This document shows positions 35,058 through 44,684 of a stretch of 64,000 nt of DNA, piece by piece (within the stretch, counting starts at the first letter, position 1; every line of letters begins with the position of its first letter). Source of the stretch: Paenibacillus silvae. Lineage in GTDB: Bacteria; Bacillota; Bacilli; Paenibacillales; Paenibacillaceae. The stretch is taken from NCBI RefSeq assembly GCF_014639235.1, contig NZ_BMFU01000004.1:303222-367221 (forward strand), in the 5' to 3' direction. The notes beneath the pieces are model-generated. The model had not been told where the DNA came from. It saw only the letters and a list, made by a program, of their open reading frames with translations, and made no database searches. The translations under genes were made by a program, and so were the position numbers.

Positions 35058-36893
35058 TTGAATAAATCAGCTTTTGAACGGCCGCTAATGGCCGATTGTG
35101 TACCCGATCTGGTTGCTACAGCACGGGGAGATATGAAGGCAACATTGGTGATTCGGGGCGGTACATTGGTGAACGTCATATCGGGAGAGATTTTGCCAGA
35201 CATGTCGGTCGCTGTACAAGGGGCGAGAATTGCCTATGTCGGCAGGGATGTAAGCCATACGATTGGAGAACATACCCGAATTATTGAAGCAAAGGGAAAG
35301 TATATTGCTCCTGGTTTATTGGATGGTCATTGTCATATCGAGAGCACACAGATGAAAGTGTCCGAGTTCGCAAGAGCAGTATTGCCTTCGGGAACGACCG
35401 GTGGTTTTTTCGATCCACATGAAATATCAAACGTGCTTGGTCTAAAGGGACTACGGCTGATGCTGGATGAAGCACGGACTACACCGATGGCTGCCTATTT
35501 GCAAGTAGCCTCCTGTGTTCCCTCCACTCATCCGGGACTGGAAACGACGGGCGCATATATTGGCCCGGAAGAAGTAGCGGAAGCTCTTTCCTGGGGGCCT
35601 GATATGATTGGTTTGGGTGAAGTCATGAACTTCCCTGGGGTCGTGTATGGAGATGAAACGATGATCGGGGAGATTCAGGCGACACTGCGCGCAGGCAAGG
35701 TGGCCGATGGTCATTTTACGTGGGCATCGGATGATTGGCGCCTCCCCGCGTATGCGGCTAGTGGTGTTACAGGGGATCATGAGTGTGTAACCAAAGAGGA
35801 TGTCGTGGAACGGCTGCGGCTTGGCATGTATGCGAAGATGCGTCAGGGGTCTGCGTGGCATGACGTTGCTGAGACCATTAAAGCTTGTACCGAGCTTGGA
35901 CTGGATACCCGCCGGATGATGCTGGTGACAGATGATCGCAGCTCGGAATCCCTGCTCAAGGAAGGGCACATGGATTTTGTGGTTCGACTGGCGATCTCTC
36001 AAGGAGTGAAGCCCGTAACCGCATTCCAGATGGCAACGATTAATACAGCCGAACGCTTCGGTGTAGCGCGTGATATCGGGGCGGTTATTCCAGGCAACAT
36101 CGCTGACATTATTCTGCTGGACGGACGATTGGCCGATGTAAGTGTAGGCATGACGATTGCTGCCGGGCAAGTCGTGGCCGAGAATGGCAAAATGACGGCA
36201 GTATGGGATGCCTTCACGTATCCTGAAGAGGCTTTGAATACGGTGAAGCTGGAAGCAAATATTCAGCCTAGGGACCTGGAACTGTCTGCTCCGATGTCGG
36301 AAGGTACCATTGGTGCACGAGTGATTCACGTGACAGAGAATCATGTGGAGACGAAGGAGAAGCGTGTGCAGGTGAGTGTGGAGGACGGGAAGGTGGTTCT
36401 CCCGGTGACGGGTGAGGTATGCAAAATTGCGGTACTGGAGCGTCATAAACAAACCGGCAATCGCGCCGTAGCTCTGGTTGGCGGGATCGGTTTCACATCC
36501 CCGGCTGCCATTGCAATGACGGTAGCCCACGACAGTCATAACCTGCTGATTATCGGTAACGATGATGCGCTCATGGCGGAGGCGGGTAATCGGGTCATCT
36601 CTATGCAAGGCGGCGTAGCGGTTGTAACGGATGCAGGTGTGACAGAGTTCCCGCTTCGTATTGCAGGACTCATGTCGGTGGAGCCATTCGAAGTTGTAGC
36701 CGAGCAATCGGCAGCAGTCAGCGAAGCGCTGCAATCGGCTGGCTGTACGCTGAATAATGCATTTATGACGCTGTCCCTGCTTGCGTTAGTCGTTATTCCT
36801 GAGCTGCGTTTGTCTGACATTGGATTGGTGCGAATCTCAGCAGAAGGCATTGAGCGGGTTTCGCTCTTTGATGATGAGCCTGCTGCCGATTAA
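35058..36893 (+). CDS. ade: Adenine deaminase
   Basis: The 611-residue protein matches adenine deaminase of the amidohydrolase superfamily: the metal-binding GLLDGHCHIEST after the first beta sandwich, EISNVLG, the GLGEVMNFPGV segment, DGHFTW and TGDHECVTKED in the barrel, DDRSSE near the barrel end, and the C-terminal cyclase-like domain (AMTVAHDSHNLLIIG). It deaminates adenine to hypoxanthine for purine salvage and nitrogen supply. The frame opens at ATG 35040, but AAGGAGG (35043-35049) lies inside it and TTG 35058 follows at eight bases, so I use the TTG. It is a single gene with a clear promoter and terminator. Confidence 0.92.
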   Translation: MNKSAFERPLMADCVPDLVATARGDMKATLVIRGGTLVNVISGEILPDMSVAVQGARIAYVGRDVSHTIGEHTRIIEAKGKYIAPGLLDGHCHIESTQMKVSEFARAVLPSGTTGGFFDPHEISNVLGLKGLRLMLDEARTTPMAAYLQVASCVPSTHPGLETTGAYIGPEEVAEALSWGPDMIGLGEVMNFPGVVYGDETMIGEIQATLRAGKVADGHFTWASDDWRLPAYAASGVTGDHECVTKEDVVERLRLGMYAKMRQGSAWHDVAETIKACTELGLDTRRMMLVTDDRSSESLLKEGHMDFVVRLAISQGVKPVTAFQMATINTAERFGVARDIGAVIPGNIADIILLDGRLADVSVGMTIAAGQVVAENGKMTAVWDAFTYPEEALNTVKLEANIQPRDLELSAPMSEGTIGARVIHVTENHVETKEKRVQVSVEDGKVVLPVTGEVCKIAVLERHKQTGNRAVALVGGIGFTSPAAIAMTVAHDSHNLLIIGNDDALMAEAGNRVISMQGGVAVVTDAGVTEFPLRIAGLMSVEPFEVVAEQSAAVSEALQSAGCTLNNAFMTLSLLALVVIPELRLSDIGLVRISAEGIERVSLFDDEPAAD

Positions 36894-36967
36894 GCTGACC
36901 TCAGAGACGTGTAATATGTCCGTGTAATCAGAACCAAAGATCATATTAAATATTGCTCAATTACAGG

Positions 36968-36988
36968 CCGCCTTCGGGCGGTTTTTTT
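36968..36988 (+). terminator. Intrinsic terminator with TTCG tetraloop after ade
   Basis: CCGCC and GGCGG form the stem, the loop is TTCG (a very stable RNA tetraloop), and seven T follow. Confidence 0.93.
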
Positions 36989-37307
36989 GTCTGAGAAAAA
37001 GAAAGCGCTCCCTAGGTCTGTAGAATTGTCTCTCTCAAAACAAGGATGATGACTGAAGTCGTGGTTAAAATTTATATTTTACATAAAACATTAATATTTG
37101 TGACTTTTGGCCTATGTATTCAGAACTGTGAATTCCCGAAATAAAGTTATATGATTCTTTCGTCATGAGTCTTAGTGGTGATATTGCGTATAGAAGAATT
37201 TTTCATACATCGTGCTTCCATTAAAGTGCAAAAGTGAATAATAAACGACAACAATTCATCCGGATTTATACGTAAGAGGCTGCATAACTTCAAGGGAGTG
37301 TATAAAT
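36989..37307. other. Intergenic region, 319 bases
   Basis: This stretch is AT-rich. It holds a weak cre-like sequence around AGCGCT (37000-37013), which I do not accept as a site, and no clear promoter. A small gene is not evident. The ribosome site AAGGGAG lies just before the lipoprotein ATG at 37308. Confidence 0.5.
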
Positions 37308-38237
37308 ATGAAAACTAAAAGAGAGATTCGTTTCCTGCTGCTGATGAGTTGTCTGATCTTGTGTTTGAGCACGGCCTGTTCTTCCAAGGTGTCTGCTATC
37401 GGTTCCGATGAACCCGTGGAAAGCTACGCAGAAATCCATGGCAATCTGGATCATCCCGTGAGAGCAACCTGGGTATGGGATACAACCCAGATCAGAAGCA
37501 ATGCACAGGATGTGCTGCAATTTGCTGCGCAGAACAATGTGAATACCATCTATCTGCAAATAAACCGGGACATTAAAGTACCTGAATATAAAAGCTTTAT
37601 TCGTCTTGCACGAGCACAGAAAATCGCTGTTGATATTATGGATGGACGTTCTGCATGGGGACTGACGGAGAGCCGGGATCAGATCGTTTCTTTTATGGAC
37701 TGGATTGAGGCATATCAGGCACAGGCACTGTCCCAGGAGAAGTTTGCCGGCATTCATCTGGATATTGAGCCACATGTACATCCGCAGTGGAAAACAAATC
37801 AGGCGAGCGTCATCACACAGTGGCAGGGCAATGTGAATTATATTGTAGAACGGGCTGCGGGTATGAACATGCCGGTCGGAGCTGATCTGCCGTTCTGGCT
37901 GGACAATTACAAAATTCCGGGTTCCACGATGGCGGTAAGCAGCTGGATGATTCGCAAGTTCGATTCCATCACCATTATGGCTTATCGGGACACAGCGGCT
38001 GCGATCTATAACGTTGCGAAGGATGAATTGATCGATGCAGCCTCTGCAGGCAAAACCATCTCGATTGCTGTAGAAACGAAGCAAAGCAAGGAAGGGGATT
38101 TTATTACGTTTTACGAAGAGGGAGAAGCTTACATGGAAGAGCAGCTGAAGCTGGTAGAGAAAATGGCCAGTGTGCATCCATCCTTCAATGGGTTCTCCAT
38201 TCATGAGTACACGTCCTGGCAAACATTAATGAAATAA
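37308..38237 (+). CDS. Lipoprotein, possibly TIM-barrel glycosidase-like, unknown function
   Basis: The 309-residue protein has a lipoprotein signal (CLSTAC, Cys24) and a mature domain that starts HPVRATWVWDTTQI, continues with NNVNTIYLQINRDI, then FAGIHLDIEPHVHPQW, NMPVGADLPFW and SITIMAYRDT. The alternation of short strands ending in acidic or aromatic residues is typical of a glycosidase-like beta/alpha barrel, and GIHLDIEPH recalls the acid cluster of chitinase-like enzymes. I cannot name the family. It would sit on the outer face of the membrane. It is a single gene between two terminators. Confidence 0.7.
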   Translation: MKTKREIRFLLLMSCLILCLSTACSSKVSAIGSDEPVESYAEIHGNLDHPVRATWVWDTTQIRSNAQDVLQFAAQNNVNTIYLQINRDIKVPEYKSFIRLARAQKIAVDIMDGRSAWGLTESRDQIVSFMDWIEAYQAQALSQEKFAGIHLDIEPHVHPQWKTNQASVITQWQGNVNYIVERAAGMNMPVGADLPFWLDNYKIPGSTMAVSSWMIRKFDSITIMAYRDTAAAIYNVAKDELIDAASAGKTISIAVETKQSKEGDFITFYEEGEAYMEEQLKLVEKMASVHPSFNGFSIHEYTSWQTLMK

Positions 38238-38328
38238 GGTGTATATGAGAGCAAAGGATCAACCGTTCCATCACCAAAAAGAGCTTGAAGGCTTATCTGA
38301 ACAACAGCTTTTCCTGTTTTAACGTTAA

Positions 38329-38363
38329 AAGGTGCTTGCAGAAGTGATCGCTGCAGCACCTTT
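38329..38363. terminator. Bidirectional terminator between convergent genes
   Basis: AAGGTGCTTGCAG (38329-38341) pairs with CTGCAGCACCTTT (38351-38363) with a small mismatch, flanked by an A-run before and a T-run after. It serves the lipoprotein gene (plus) and the AraC gene (minus). Confidence 0.85.
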
Positions 38364-38374
38364 TTTTGTTTATT

Positions 38375-39301
38375 TTACGTAAGCTGGCTAAGGGATTCAG
38401 GCTCCAGAGTCAGATTGTGCGTAAACATTTTGCGATAATGAGACGGGGTGGTATGTTTGTGCTTTTTGAAGGTGGTAATAAAGTAGCTCAGATGCTCAAA
38501 ACCGACGTCCATCGCAATGTCGACAATTTTATGATCCGTATTCTCAAGCTGCAGACAGGCCTGCTGTACACGATAATAATTGATGTAGTCCACCGGACTT
38601 TTCTGTACCATCTGTTTGAAAAAACGACAGAAATGCCCTTCGCTCATATTCGCTTCTTCTGCCAGTTCTTTCAGCTTCAGCGGTTCAGGATAACGCTTGT
38701 GAATATAACCGAGCACTGATTTCAGACGCTCCACCTTGTCAGGGCTTCCTCCATGGACAGAGCCTTTGAACGGCAGCTGCATACGATGCTCAAACATACG
38801 AGCAAACATCAGATAGAGATAGGCTTTGGTGGTCATTTCACAGGTGACGGCTCCGGCTGCGTGATCTGCGAAGATACGCTCCAGATATTCCAGCACTTCT
38901 GCTCCCCAGGCTTCATCCGGCGTGATATGAGAGGGGAGTCGCACATTTTTTCGTATGATGGGAGCGATAAATTTCTCCTGTACTGCGTCAAAGCTATGAC
39001 TGCCAAGCAGATCGGAGTGAAACACGATAGAGGAAAATATACAAGGCTCCGTGCCTCTCAGATTGCCCGCATGAATCTCGCCCCGATGAACAAAAATAGC
39101 TTCTCCTGCCTTGACCTCAATTCGGTTCATGTCAATCTGGAACACAGCCGAGCCCTGCGTTACCATCGTAAACTCCATCTCGTCATGCCAGTGGCAATCA
39201 AGAATGCTGTCACCATTCAGCTGCTGTATGTCAGGATACACACTCACCGGGTACATGGCATTGCCATGAATGCGATCCTCCCGTAAACGTTCACGTTCCA
39301 T
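38375..39301 (-). CDS. AraC-family regulator with cupin sensor domain
   Basis: The 308-residue protein has an N-terminal cupin-like sugar-binding domain (CHWHDEMEFTMVTQGSAVFQ, HRGEIHAGN) and a C-terminal AraC double helix-turn-helix (LAEEANMSEGHFCRFFKQM, then FEHLSYFITTFKKHKHTTPSHYRK). The frame reaches a TTG at 39343, but ATG 39301 has AAGGAGGG just upstream. It is divergent from a GH31 alpha-xylosidase gene and is its likely regulator, probably responding to an alpha-xyloside such as isoprimeverose; the ligand is inferred from the neighbour. Confidence 0.88.
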   Translation of the reverse strand: MERERLREDRIHGNAMYPVSVYPDIQQLNGDSILDCHWHDEMEFTMVTQGSAVFQIDMNRIEVKAGEAIFVHRGEIHAGNLRGTEPCIFSSIVFHSDLLGSHSFDAVQEKFIAPIIRKNVRLPSHITPDEAWGAEVLEYLERIFADHAAGAVTCEMTTKAYLYLMFARMFEHRMQLPFKGSVHGGSPDKVERLKSVLGYIHKRYPEPLKLKELAEEANMSEGHFCRFFKQMVQKSPVDYINYYRVQQACLQLENTDHKIVDIAMDVGFEHLSYFITTFKKHKHTTPSHYRKMFTHNLTLEPESLSQLT

Positions 39302-39327
39302 AATGCCCTCCTTGTATCTATGAAAAG

Positions 39328-39343
39328 ATGTAATCGTTTGCAA
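39328..39343. promoter_or_regulatory. Consensus cre site for CcpA
   Basis: ATGTAATCGTTTGCAA matches every position of the cre consensus WTGNAANCGNWWNCAW. It lies between the AraC start (39301) and the alpha-xylosidase start (39471), 26 bases upstream of the AraC gene and 127 from the xylosidase gene. It suggests that the regulator, the enzyme or both are repressed when preferred sugars are present. Confidence 0.65.
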
Positions 39344-39470
39344 TAGACATCAACAATTAGCTGAATAATCTTTGAAATATCAAAATCCTGATATATTTAA
39401 TCAAAATAGAAGAAGAAATTCGTTATTTATATCAATATCATTATAGTATAACCGAAGGAGGTAATCCAAG

Positions 39471-41789
39471 ATGAAATTTACAGATGGCTATTGGCAGATC
39501 CGTGATGGATATCATGTTCAAAATCCTGCGGACGTTCGAGATATTGTACAAAGGGGCGATTCCTTTACCGTATATGCAGCAACAAAACGTATTGAGCGCA
39601 AAGGGGACACCCTGAACGGAACACTGCTCAAAGCAACCTACAGCTCTCCAATGCCTGACGTCATTCGTGTACAGTTAAATCACCACAAGGGCAAAGTCAA
39701 TCCGGGTCCTGAGTTTGCTCTGAACACGTTGAATACCGATGTGCAAATTACACAAGATGAGCATGGCGCAGAGCTGAAAAGCGGAAATCTTCGTGTAAAC
39801 GTAAACAAATCAAAGGGCTGGGATATCGGCTTCCATTATAACGATAAACGTCTGACAGGCAGCGGCTGGAGAGGCCCGGCATATATCGAGTCAGCGACAG
39901 AAGGGGTATTTTTCCGGGAGCAGCTGGAGCTGGGTGTGGGCGAGTATGTCTATGGCCTTGGTGAACGATTCACTCCGTTTGTGAAAAATGGTCAGGTTGT
40001 GGATATCTGGAATGAGGATGGCGGCACAAGCAGCGAGCAGGCCTACAAGAACATTCCGTTTTATCTGTCGAACAAAGGATATGGTGTATTTGTCAATCAT
40101 CCTGAAAAGGTATCCTACGAGATTGCTTCTGAAAATGTATCGAAGGTGCAGTTCAGTGTAGAGGGTGAAACGCTGGAGTATTTTATTATCGGTGGGGCCA
40201 ATCCCAAAGAGGTGCTGGACAACTACACCAAGCTGACTGGCAAACCGGCTTTGCCGCCAGCATGGACGTTTGGACTGTGGCTGACAACATCATTCACAAC
40301 GGATTACGATGAAGCGACGGTGAATCACTTTGTTGATGGCATGGCTGAGCGTGATCTGCCGCTTTCTGTTTTCCACTTCGACTGCTTCTGGATGAAGGAG
40401 TACCAGTGGTGTGACTTTGAATGGGACAAGGACATGTTCCCTGATCCAGAGGGTATGCTGAAGCGTTTGAAGGACAAGGGACTCAAAATCTGTGCATGGA
40501 TCAACCCGTATATTGCCGAGAAATCCATTCTGTTTGATGAAGGCATGGAAAAAGGTTATCTCGTCAAGACAGCCGATGGCAGTGTATGGCAGTGGGATAA
40601 ATGGCAGGCGGGCATGGGGCTTGTGGACTTTACGAATCCAGAGGCAACTGCATGGTACAAAGAGAAGCTCAAAGGTTTGATTGACCAGGGCGTGGATTGC
40701 TTCAAGACCGACTTTGGCGAAAGAATTCCGACCGATGTTGTATACCATGACGGTTCTGATCCGGTTAAAATGCACAACTACTATACTTTCCTGTACAACA
40801 AGGCTGTATTTGAAGTGCTGGAGGAGAACCTTGGTAAAAATGAAGCGGCCTTGTTTGCACGCTCCGCTACCGTAGGCGGTCAACAATTCCCAGTACACTG
40901 GGGAGGAGACTGCTCTTCCAACTATTCCTCCATGGCAGAATCACTGCGCGGCGGATTGTCTCTGGGCCTCTCCGGGTTCGGCTTCTGGAGCCATGATATC
41001 AGCGGTTTCGAAGCAACAGCCGAGCCGGATGTATACAAACGCTGGGTACAATTTGGCCTGCTCTCTTCACACAGCCGCCTGCATGGTAATGAATCGTACC
41101 GTGTACCTTGGTTATTCGATGAAGAGGCTGTCGATGTTGTGCGTGACTTTACAAAACTGAAGCTGAGCCTGATGCCTTACCTGTTTAACTCTGCGGTTGA
41201 ATCCTCTGTACAAGGTCTGCCTATGATGCGGGCGATGGTGCTGGAGTATCCAGACGATCCAACGTGTGCGACGCTTGATCTGCAGTACATGTTTGGTGAC
41301 TCGATCCTGGTTGCTCCGATCTTCAACAAGCAAGGTGATGTTCGTTATTACCTGCCTGAAGGCACGTGGACAAATTATTTGACAGGAGCCCAGGTTGAGG
41401 GTGGACGATGGATCAATGAAAATCATGATTTCAAAACACTGCCAATGATGATCAAGCCTAACAGTCTGATCGCGGTAGGTGCAGTGGACAGCAAACCGGA
41501 TTATGATTTTGCGGACAATGTATCTCTGCACTTATTTGAACTTGCTGATGGAGAGACCGCACAGGCCGTAGTTGTTAATCAAGCCGCAGAGCAGGAATTG
41601 CAGGTCGCAGTATCACGCAGCGGGTCGAAGCTGGCGGTTCGCACCGAAGGTGCAGTCAAGCCGTGGAGTATCGTGCTTCGTGGCATTGATTCGGTATCGA
41701 GTGTAGATGGTGGCACGCAGCAAGCTGGCTCACATGGGGTAATCGTAGCTGCACCATCAGGGACAAGCGAGCTTACTATAGAGCTGTAA
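39471..41789 (+). CDS. yicI: Alpha-xylosidase, GH31 family (YicI type)
   Basis: At 772 residues the protein has the same length as E. coli YicI and very similar motifs throughout: GLGERFTPFVKNGQ, PPAWTFGLWLTTSF, FHFDCFWMKEYQWCDFEWD, the nucleophile Asp414 in CFKTDFGERIPTD, and the acid/base Asp480 in HWGGDC. It releases alpha-linked xylose from xyloglucan fragments such as isoprimeverose. No signal peptide is present, so it acts in the cytoplasm on imported sugars. A strong AAGGAGG precedes the ATG. No transporter for its substrate is adjacent. The gene is divergent from an AraC regulator with a cre site between. Confidence 0.95.
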   Translation: MKFTDGYWQIRDGYHVQNPADVRDIVQRGDSFTVYAATKRIERKGDTLNGTLLKATYSSPMPDVIRVQLNHHKGKVNPGPEFALNTLNTDVQITQDEHGAELKSGNLRVNVNKSKGWDIGFHYNDKRLTGSGWRGPAYIESATEGVFFREQLELGVGEYVYGLGERFTPFVKNGQVVDIWNEDGGTSSEQAYKNIPFYLSNKGYGVFVNHPEKVSYEIASENVSKVQFSVEGETLEYFIIGGANPKEVLDNYTKLTGKPALPPAWTFGLWLTTSFTTDYDEATVNHFVDGMAERDLPLSVFHFDCFWMKEYQWCDFEWDKDMFPDPEGMLKRLKDKGLKICAWINPYIAEKSILFDEGMEKGYLVKTADGSVWQWDKWQAGMGLVDFTNPEATAWYKEKLKGLIDQGVDCFKTDFGERIPTDVVYHDGSDPVKMHNYYTFLYNKAVFEVLEENLGKNEAALFARSATVGGQQFPVHWGGDCSSNYSSMAESLRGGLSLGLSGFGFWSHDISGFEATAEPDVYKRWVQFGLLSSHSRLHGNESYRVPWLFDEEAVDVVRDFTKLKLSLMPYLFNSAVESSVQGLPMMRAMVLEYPDDPTCATLDLQYMFGDSILVAPIFNKQGDVRYYLPEGTWTNYLTGAQVEGGRWINENHDFKTLPMMIKPNSLIAVGAVDSKPDYDFADNVSLHLFELADGETAQAVVVNQAAEQELQVAVSRSGSKLAVRTEGAVKPWSIVLRGIDSVSSVDGGTQQAGSHGVIVAAPSGTSELTIEL

Positions 41790-41809
41790 CATGTTACAAT
41801 AAGGATTGG

Positions 41810-41838
41810 AACAGACGGTGCTTGGGGCACCGTCTGTT
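41810..41838 (+). terminator. Intrinsic terminator after the alpha-xylosidase gene
   Basis: AACAGACGGTGC (41810-41821) is perfectly complementary to GCACCGTCTGTT (41827-41838) with a five-base loop, followed by TGTTTATTTG. Confidence 0.88.
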
Positions 41839-41925
41839 TGTTTATTTGACATATCCTGAATAAACAACCTTGGTTAGACCGACAATAACGCTGTTGTGTG
41901 TACAATCTGCGAAGGTGGTTAGGGT

Positions 41926-43230
41926 ATGTCTGATAAAAAGTGGGACCTTGTCGCACTTGCTTCCATCCCTGTGATTATGACCTTGGGGAACTCCATGCTT
42001 ATACCGATTTTGCCACAGATTGAACGGGAATTGAAGGTTTCTTCATTCAAGGTCAGTATGCTGATTACGGTATATGCTGTAGTTGCGATTCTGCTGATTC
42101 CACTGGCAGGATATTTATCGGATCGATTCGGCAGGAAAGTGGTCATTATCCCCAGTCTTGTTATTGCGGCAGTTGGTGGGGGTGTTGCTGGTGCTGCAGC
42201 ATGGATGATGGAAGGTGATATCGCTTACTGGACGATTCTTGCGGGAAGGTTTTTACAGGGGATCGGTGCGGCAGGTGCTTTTCCCATTGTCATTCCACTG
42301 GTGGGGGATATGTTTAAGGATGAAGATCAGGTCAGTAAAAGCCTGGGTATTATTGAAACCTCCAATACGTTTGGCAAAGTGCTCAGCCCGATTCTGGGAG
42401 CAGCGCTGGCGGTCTGGCTCTGGTATTCCCCGTTTCTGGCCATTCCGGTGCTTTGTCTGATTTCGCTACTGCTCGTTATATTTCTGGTCAAAACACCGAG
42501 GAGGAGCGAGAAACCCCCGACCTTCTCTGAATTTGTTGCGTCCATCCGTAACGTATTAAAACAAAAAGGGCGTTGGTTATATGCGTTGTTTGCCATTGGC
42601 GGCATCTGCATGTTCCTTCTTTTTGGCGTGCTGTATTACCTTTCGGAGACGCTGGAGAGTGAATTTGCGTTAAAGGGTGTTGTGAAAGGCCTTGTACTGG
42701 CGATCCCGCTGGCCGCGTTATGTCTTGCTTCTTTTTTTGCAGGCAAATGGATTGGGAAAAACAAATCCAAAATGAAATGGCTGGGCTTCACGGGGCTTGC
42801 CTTGGTTACCGTATCGTTGGGGATCATCGGCATGTTCGACAATATCTATGTTGTCGTGGGGTTATTTACGCTAGGAAGCGTCGGAATCGGGGCTGCACTG
42901 CCGTGTCTCGATACGTTAATAACCGAAGGGGTGCACAAAAAGCAGCGGGGTACAATTACGGCTTTGTTCAGCAGTATGCGTTTTATCGGTGTATCTCTGG
43001 GCCCGCCTGTCGTGTCCTTGCTCATTGGAGCCAATCACTTCCTGCTGTTTGGCATTCTGGCCGCATCGGGTGCAGTCGGGGCTTTACTTACCTTGTTAGC
43101 GGTGAAGCCGGATAAGGGAGGACAGTCGTCCTCCGAAGGAGATTCGAAGCAAAAGCATAAGCACGAGCAGGAAAATGAAACAAACCCAGCATACAGAGTC
43201 CCTTTGCGTCGTAAAAAGAGTCCATTTTGA
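41926..43230 (+). CDS. Major facilitator superfamily transporter (DHA1-like)
   Basis: The 434-residue protein has 12 predicted membrane helices, the loop 2-3 motif GYLSDRFGRKVV (motif A) and a loop-rich charged tail rich in Lys, Gln and Glu. A GIGAAGAFPIVIPLVGDMF stretch in helices 4-5 is typical of drug:H+ antiporters. It likely exports a small molecule; the substrate cannot be named. AAGGTGG precedes the ATG. It stands alone and converges with another MFS gene. Confidence 0.82.
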   Translation: MSDKKWDLVALASIPVIMTLGNSMLIPILPQIERELKVSSFKVSMLITVYAVVAILLIPLAGYLSDRFGRKVVIIPSLVIAAVGGGVAGAAAWMMEGDIAYWTILAGRFLQGIGAAGAFPIVIPLVGDMFKDEDQVSKSLGIIETSNTFGKVLSPILGAALAVWLWYSPFLAIPVLCLISLLLVIFLVKTPRRSEKPPTFSEFVASIRNVLKQKGRWLYALFAIGGICMFLLFGVLYYLSETLESEFALKGVVKGLVLAIPLAALCLASFFAGKWIGKNKSKMKWLGFTGLALVTVSLGIIGMFDNIYVVVGLFTLGSVGIGAALPCLDTLITEGVHKKQRGTITALFSSMRFIGVSLGPPVVSLLIGANHFLLFGILAASGAVGALLTLLAVKPDKGGQSSSEGDSKQKHKHEQENETNPAYRVPLRRKKSPF

Positions 43231-43273
43231 CATGGCGTATCTGAATAATTTTATGTCTGAAAAGGGTAAAATG

Positions 43274-43329
43274 AAAAACGCGTCTACTCCGAGAACAGCT
43301 GAACCGCTGCCTGGTGTAAACGCGTTTTT
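43274..43329. terminator. Bidirectional terminator between two convergent MFS genes
   Basis: AAAAACGCGT (43274-43283) and ACGCGTTTTT (43320-43329) form a perfect stem. The loop can pair further (CAGC and GCTG). The A-run and T-run on the two arms allow termination in both directions. Confidence 0.75.
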
Positions 43330-43349
43330 GTTGCGCAATGCGCTTAGGT

Positions 43350-44654
43350 CTATTTTCTATTCTCAGAACCGGAAACATTCGTTTCAGAAGCATCGGATGC
43401 AGTGATATGTGTGTGTGACAGCAGCGGATGCGTCTGAACCTGAAAACTGCCGCTCCGTTTTCCCTGGATCAGATAGATCAGCAGAAAGAGCACCATGAAC
43501 AATATAGAATAGCGGTACATTTCGGTATAGCTGGTCAGGGAAGCGATGGAACCAAGCAAAAGGGCTCCAGTAGCAATCCCGAGATCAAGCGTATTTAAAA
43601 ACATGCCATTAGCCATTCCCCGCTGAGCAGGGGAGACTACTTGAATCATCCAGGTTTGCAGTGATGATTGCATGGAGCCATAACCAATCCCGTACATAAA
43701 GGCTGCTGCAAACAGTACAGGCATCGTGGATGCTGTGGAGAGAATAACAAGTCCAAGTGCGATACATACGGCACCTGGAATTAATAAAGCTTTAGGTCCC
43801 TTGCTGTCGTAGATACGACCGGCAAAAGGTCTGACCACCAATACAGCCATAGCGTTAAATAGGAAAAACAAAGCCGGATTCGCAAGATGGGCTTCCTTGC
43901 CAAACAGGACGATAAATCCAACCAGTCCCCCGTAAGTAATGGATAACAGGCCGTTCAGTACACTAGGAAGAATCAATTTGCGGTTAAAGGTCATTTTCCC
44001 GGCAGCAGCCGATGCAGCAGATGGGGCAACCGATACAGTTACCGCAGCGGGTTCGGCAGCCTGCTGCGTTCGAGCCGCTTTTTTGCGGGTCAGGCTGTAA
44101 CTGAGTGGATAGATTACAACAATAACAGCCGCAGTACACACCATAAGCGTCACAAATCCGGCCCCTTGCAGCAACGTAACACCGATAATAGGGCCCATGG
44201 ACATCGCAAGGCTTGTTGACAGACCAAAGTATCCCATGCCTTCACCCATCCGCTTCACGGGCACAATGTCTGAGGCCATCGTTGGGAAGGCGGTGCTGCT
44301 CATGCCGAATCCAACACCAAACAACATGCGCAGCAGTAACAGCACTGCAATACCGGCGGCAAAATAATAGCCGAGCGTGGCGAGCAGGGCTACGGACAAA
44401 CCGATATAGATCATCGCATTACGCAAACCCTTCTCCAGGGCCTTGGCGGAGTATAATCTTGCTGCAATGGCACTCAATGCAAACAGACAAGTGAAGAGAC
44501 TGACTTGAAAGGCATTGGCGTGGAAACGATCCTGTACATACGAGGGAAGGGGTGAAACGATCATGTGCAGTTGAAGAAACAGCAGAAAATTACATAACAT
44601 CAGTAAAATAAAATCAGTTGTCCATAATCGGACAGGTGCAGATTGTTCTTTCAT
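43350..44654 (-). CDS. Major facilitator superfamily transporter, MarR-linked
   Basis: The 434-residue protein has 12 membrane helices with a hydrophilic Ala/Val-rich central loop (AARTQQAAEPAAVTVSVAPS region) and a polar C-terminal tail. Helix 4-5 holds LFGVGFGMSSTAFPTMASDI, a drug-exporter-like stretch. It is 30 bases downstream of a MarR gene on the same strand and has no terminator between, so the pair is one unit and the MarR protein probably represses it until a toxic compound appears. Substrate unknown. Confidence 0.82.
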   Translation of the reverse strand: MKEQSAPVRLWTTDFILLMLCNFLLFLQLHMIVSPLPSYVQDRFHANAFQVSLFTCLFALSAIAARLYSAKALEKGLRNAMIYIGLSVALLATLGYYFAAGIAVLLLLRMLFGVGFGMSSTAFPTMASDIVPVKRMGEGMGYFGLSTSLAMSMGPIIGVTLLQGAGFVTLMVCTAAVIVVIYPLSYSLTRKKAARTQQAAEPAAVTVSVAPSAASAAAGKMTFNRKLILPSVLNGLLSITYGGLVGFIVLFGKEAHLANPALFFLFNAMAVLVVRPFAGRIYDSKGPKALLIPGAVCIALGLVILSTASTMPVLFAAAFMYGIGYGSMQSSLQTWMIQVVSPAQRGMANGMFLNTLDLGIATGALLLGSIASLTSYTEMYRYSILFMVLFLLIYLIQGKRSGSFQVQTHPLLSHTHITASDASETNVSGSENRK

Positions 44655-44684
44655 GGCGAGACATTCCCTCCTGAGTTGTGATAG

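Noticed and set aside
35451..36734. Long open frame on the minus strand (427 codons) opposite adenine deaminase
   Set aside because: It is a shadow of the ade gene. Its translation is rich in His, Arg and Cys with no domain pattern.
37000..37013. cre site around AGCGCT before the lipoprotein gene
   Set aside because: Three constrained consensus positions fail and the site is 300 bases from the start codon.
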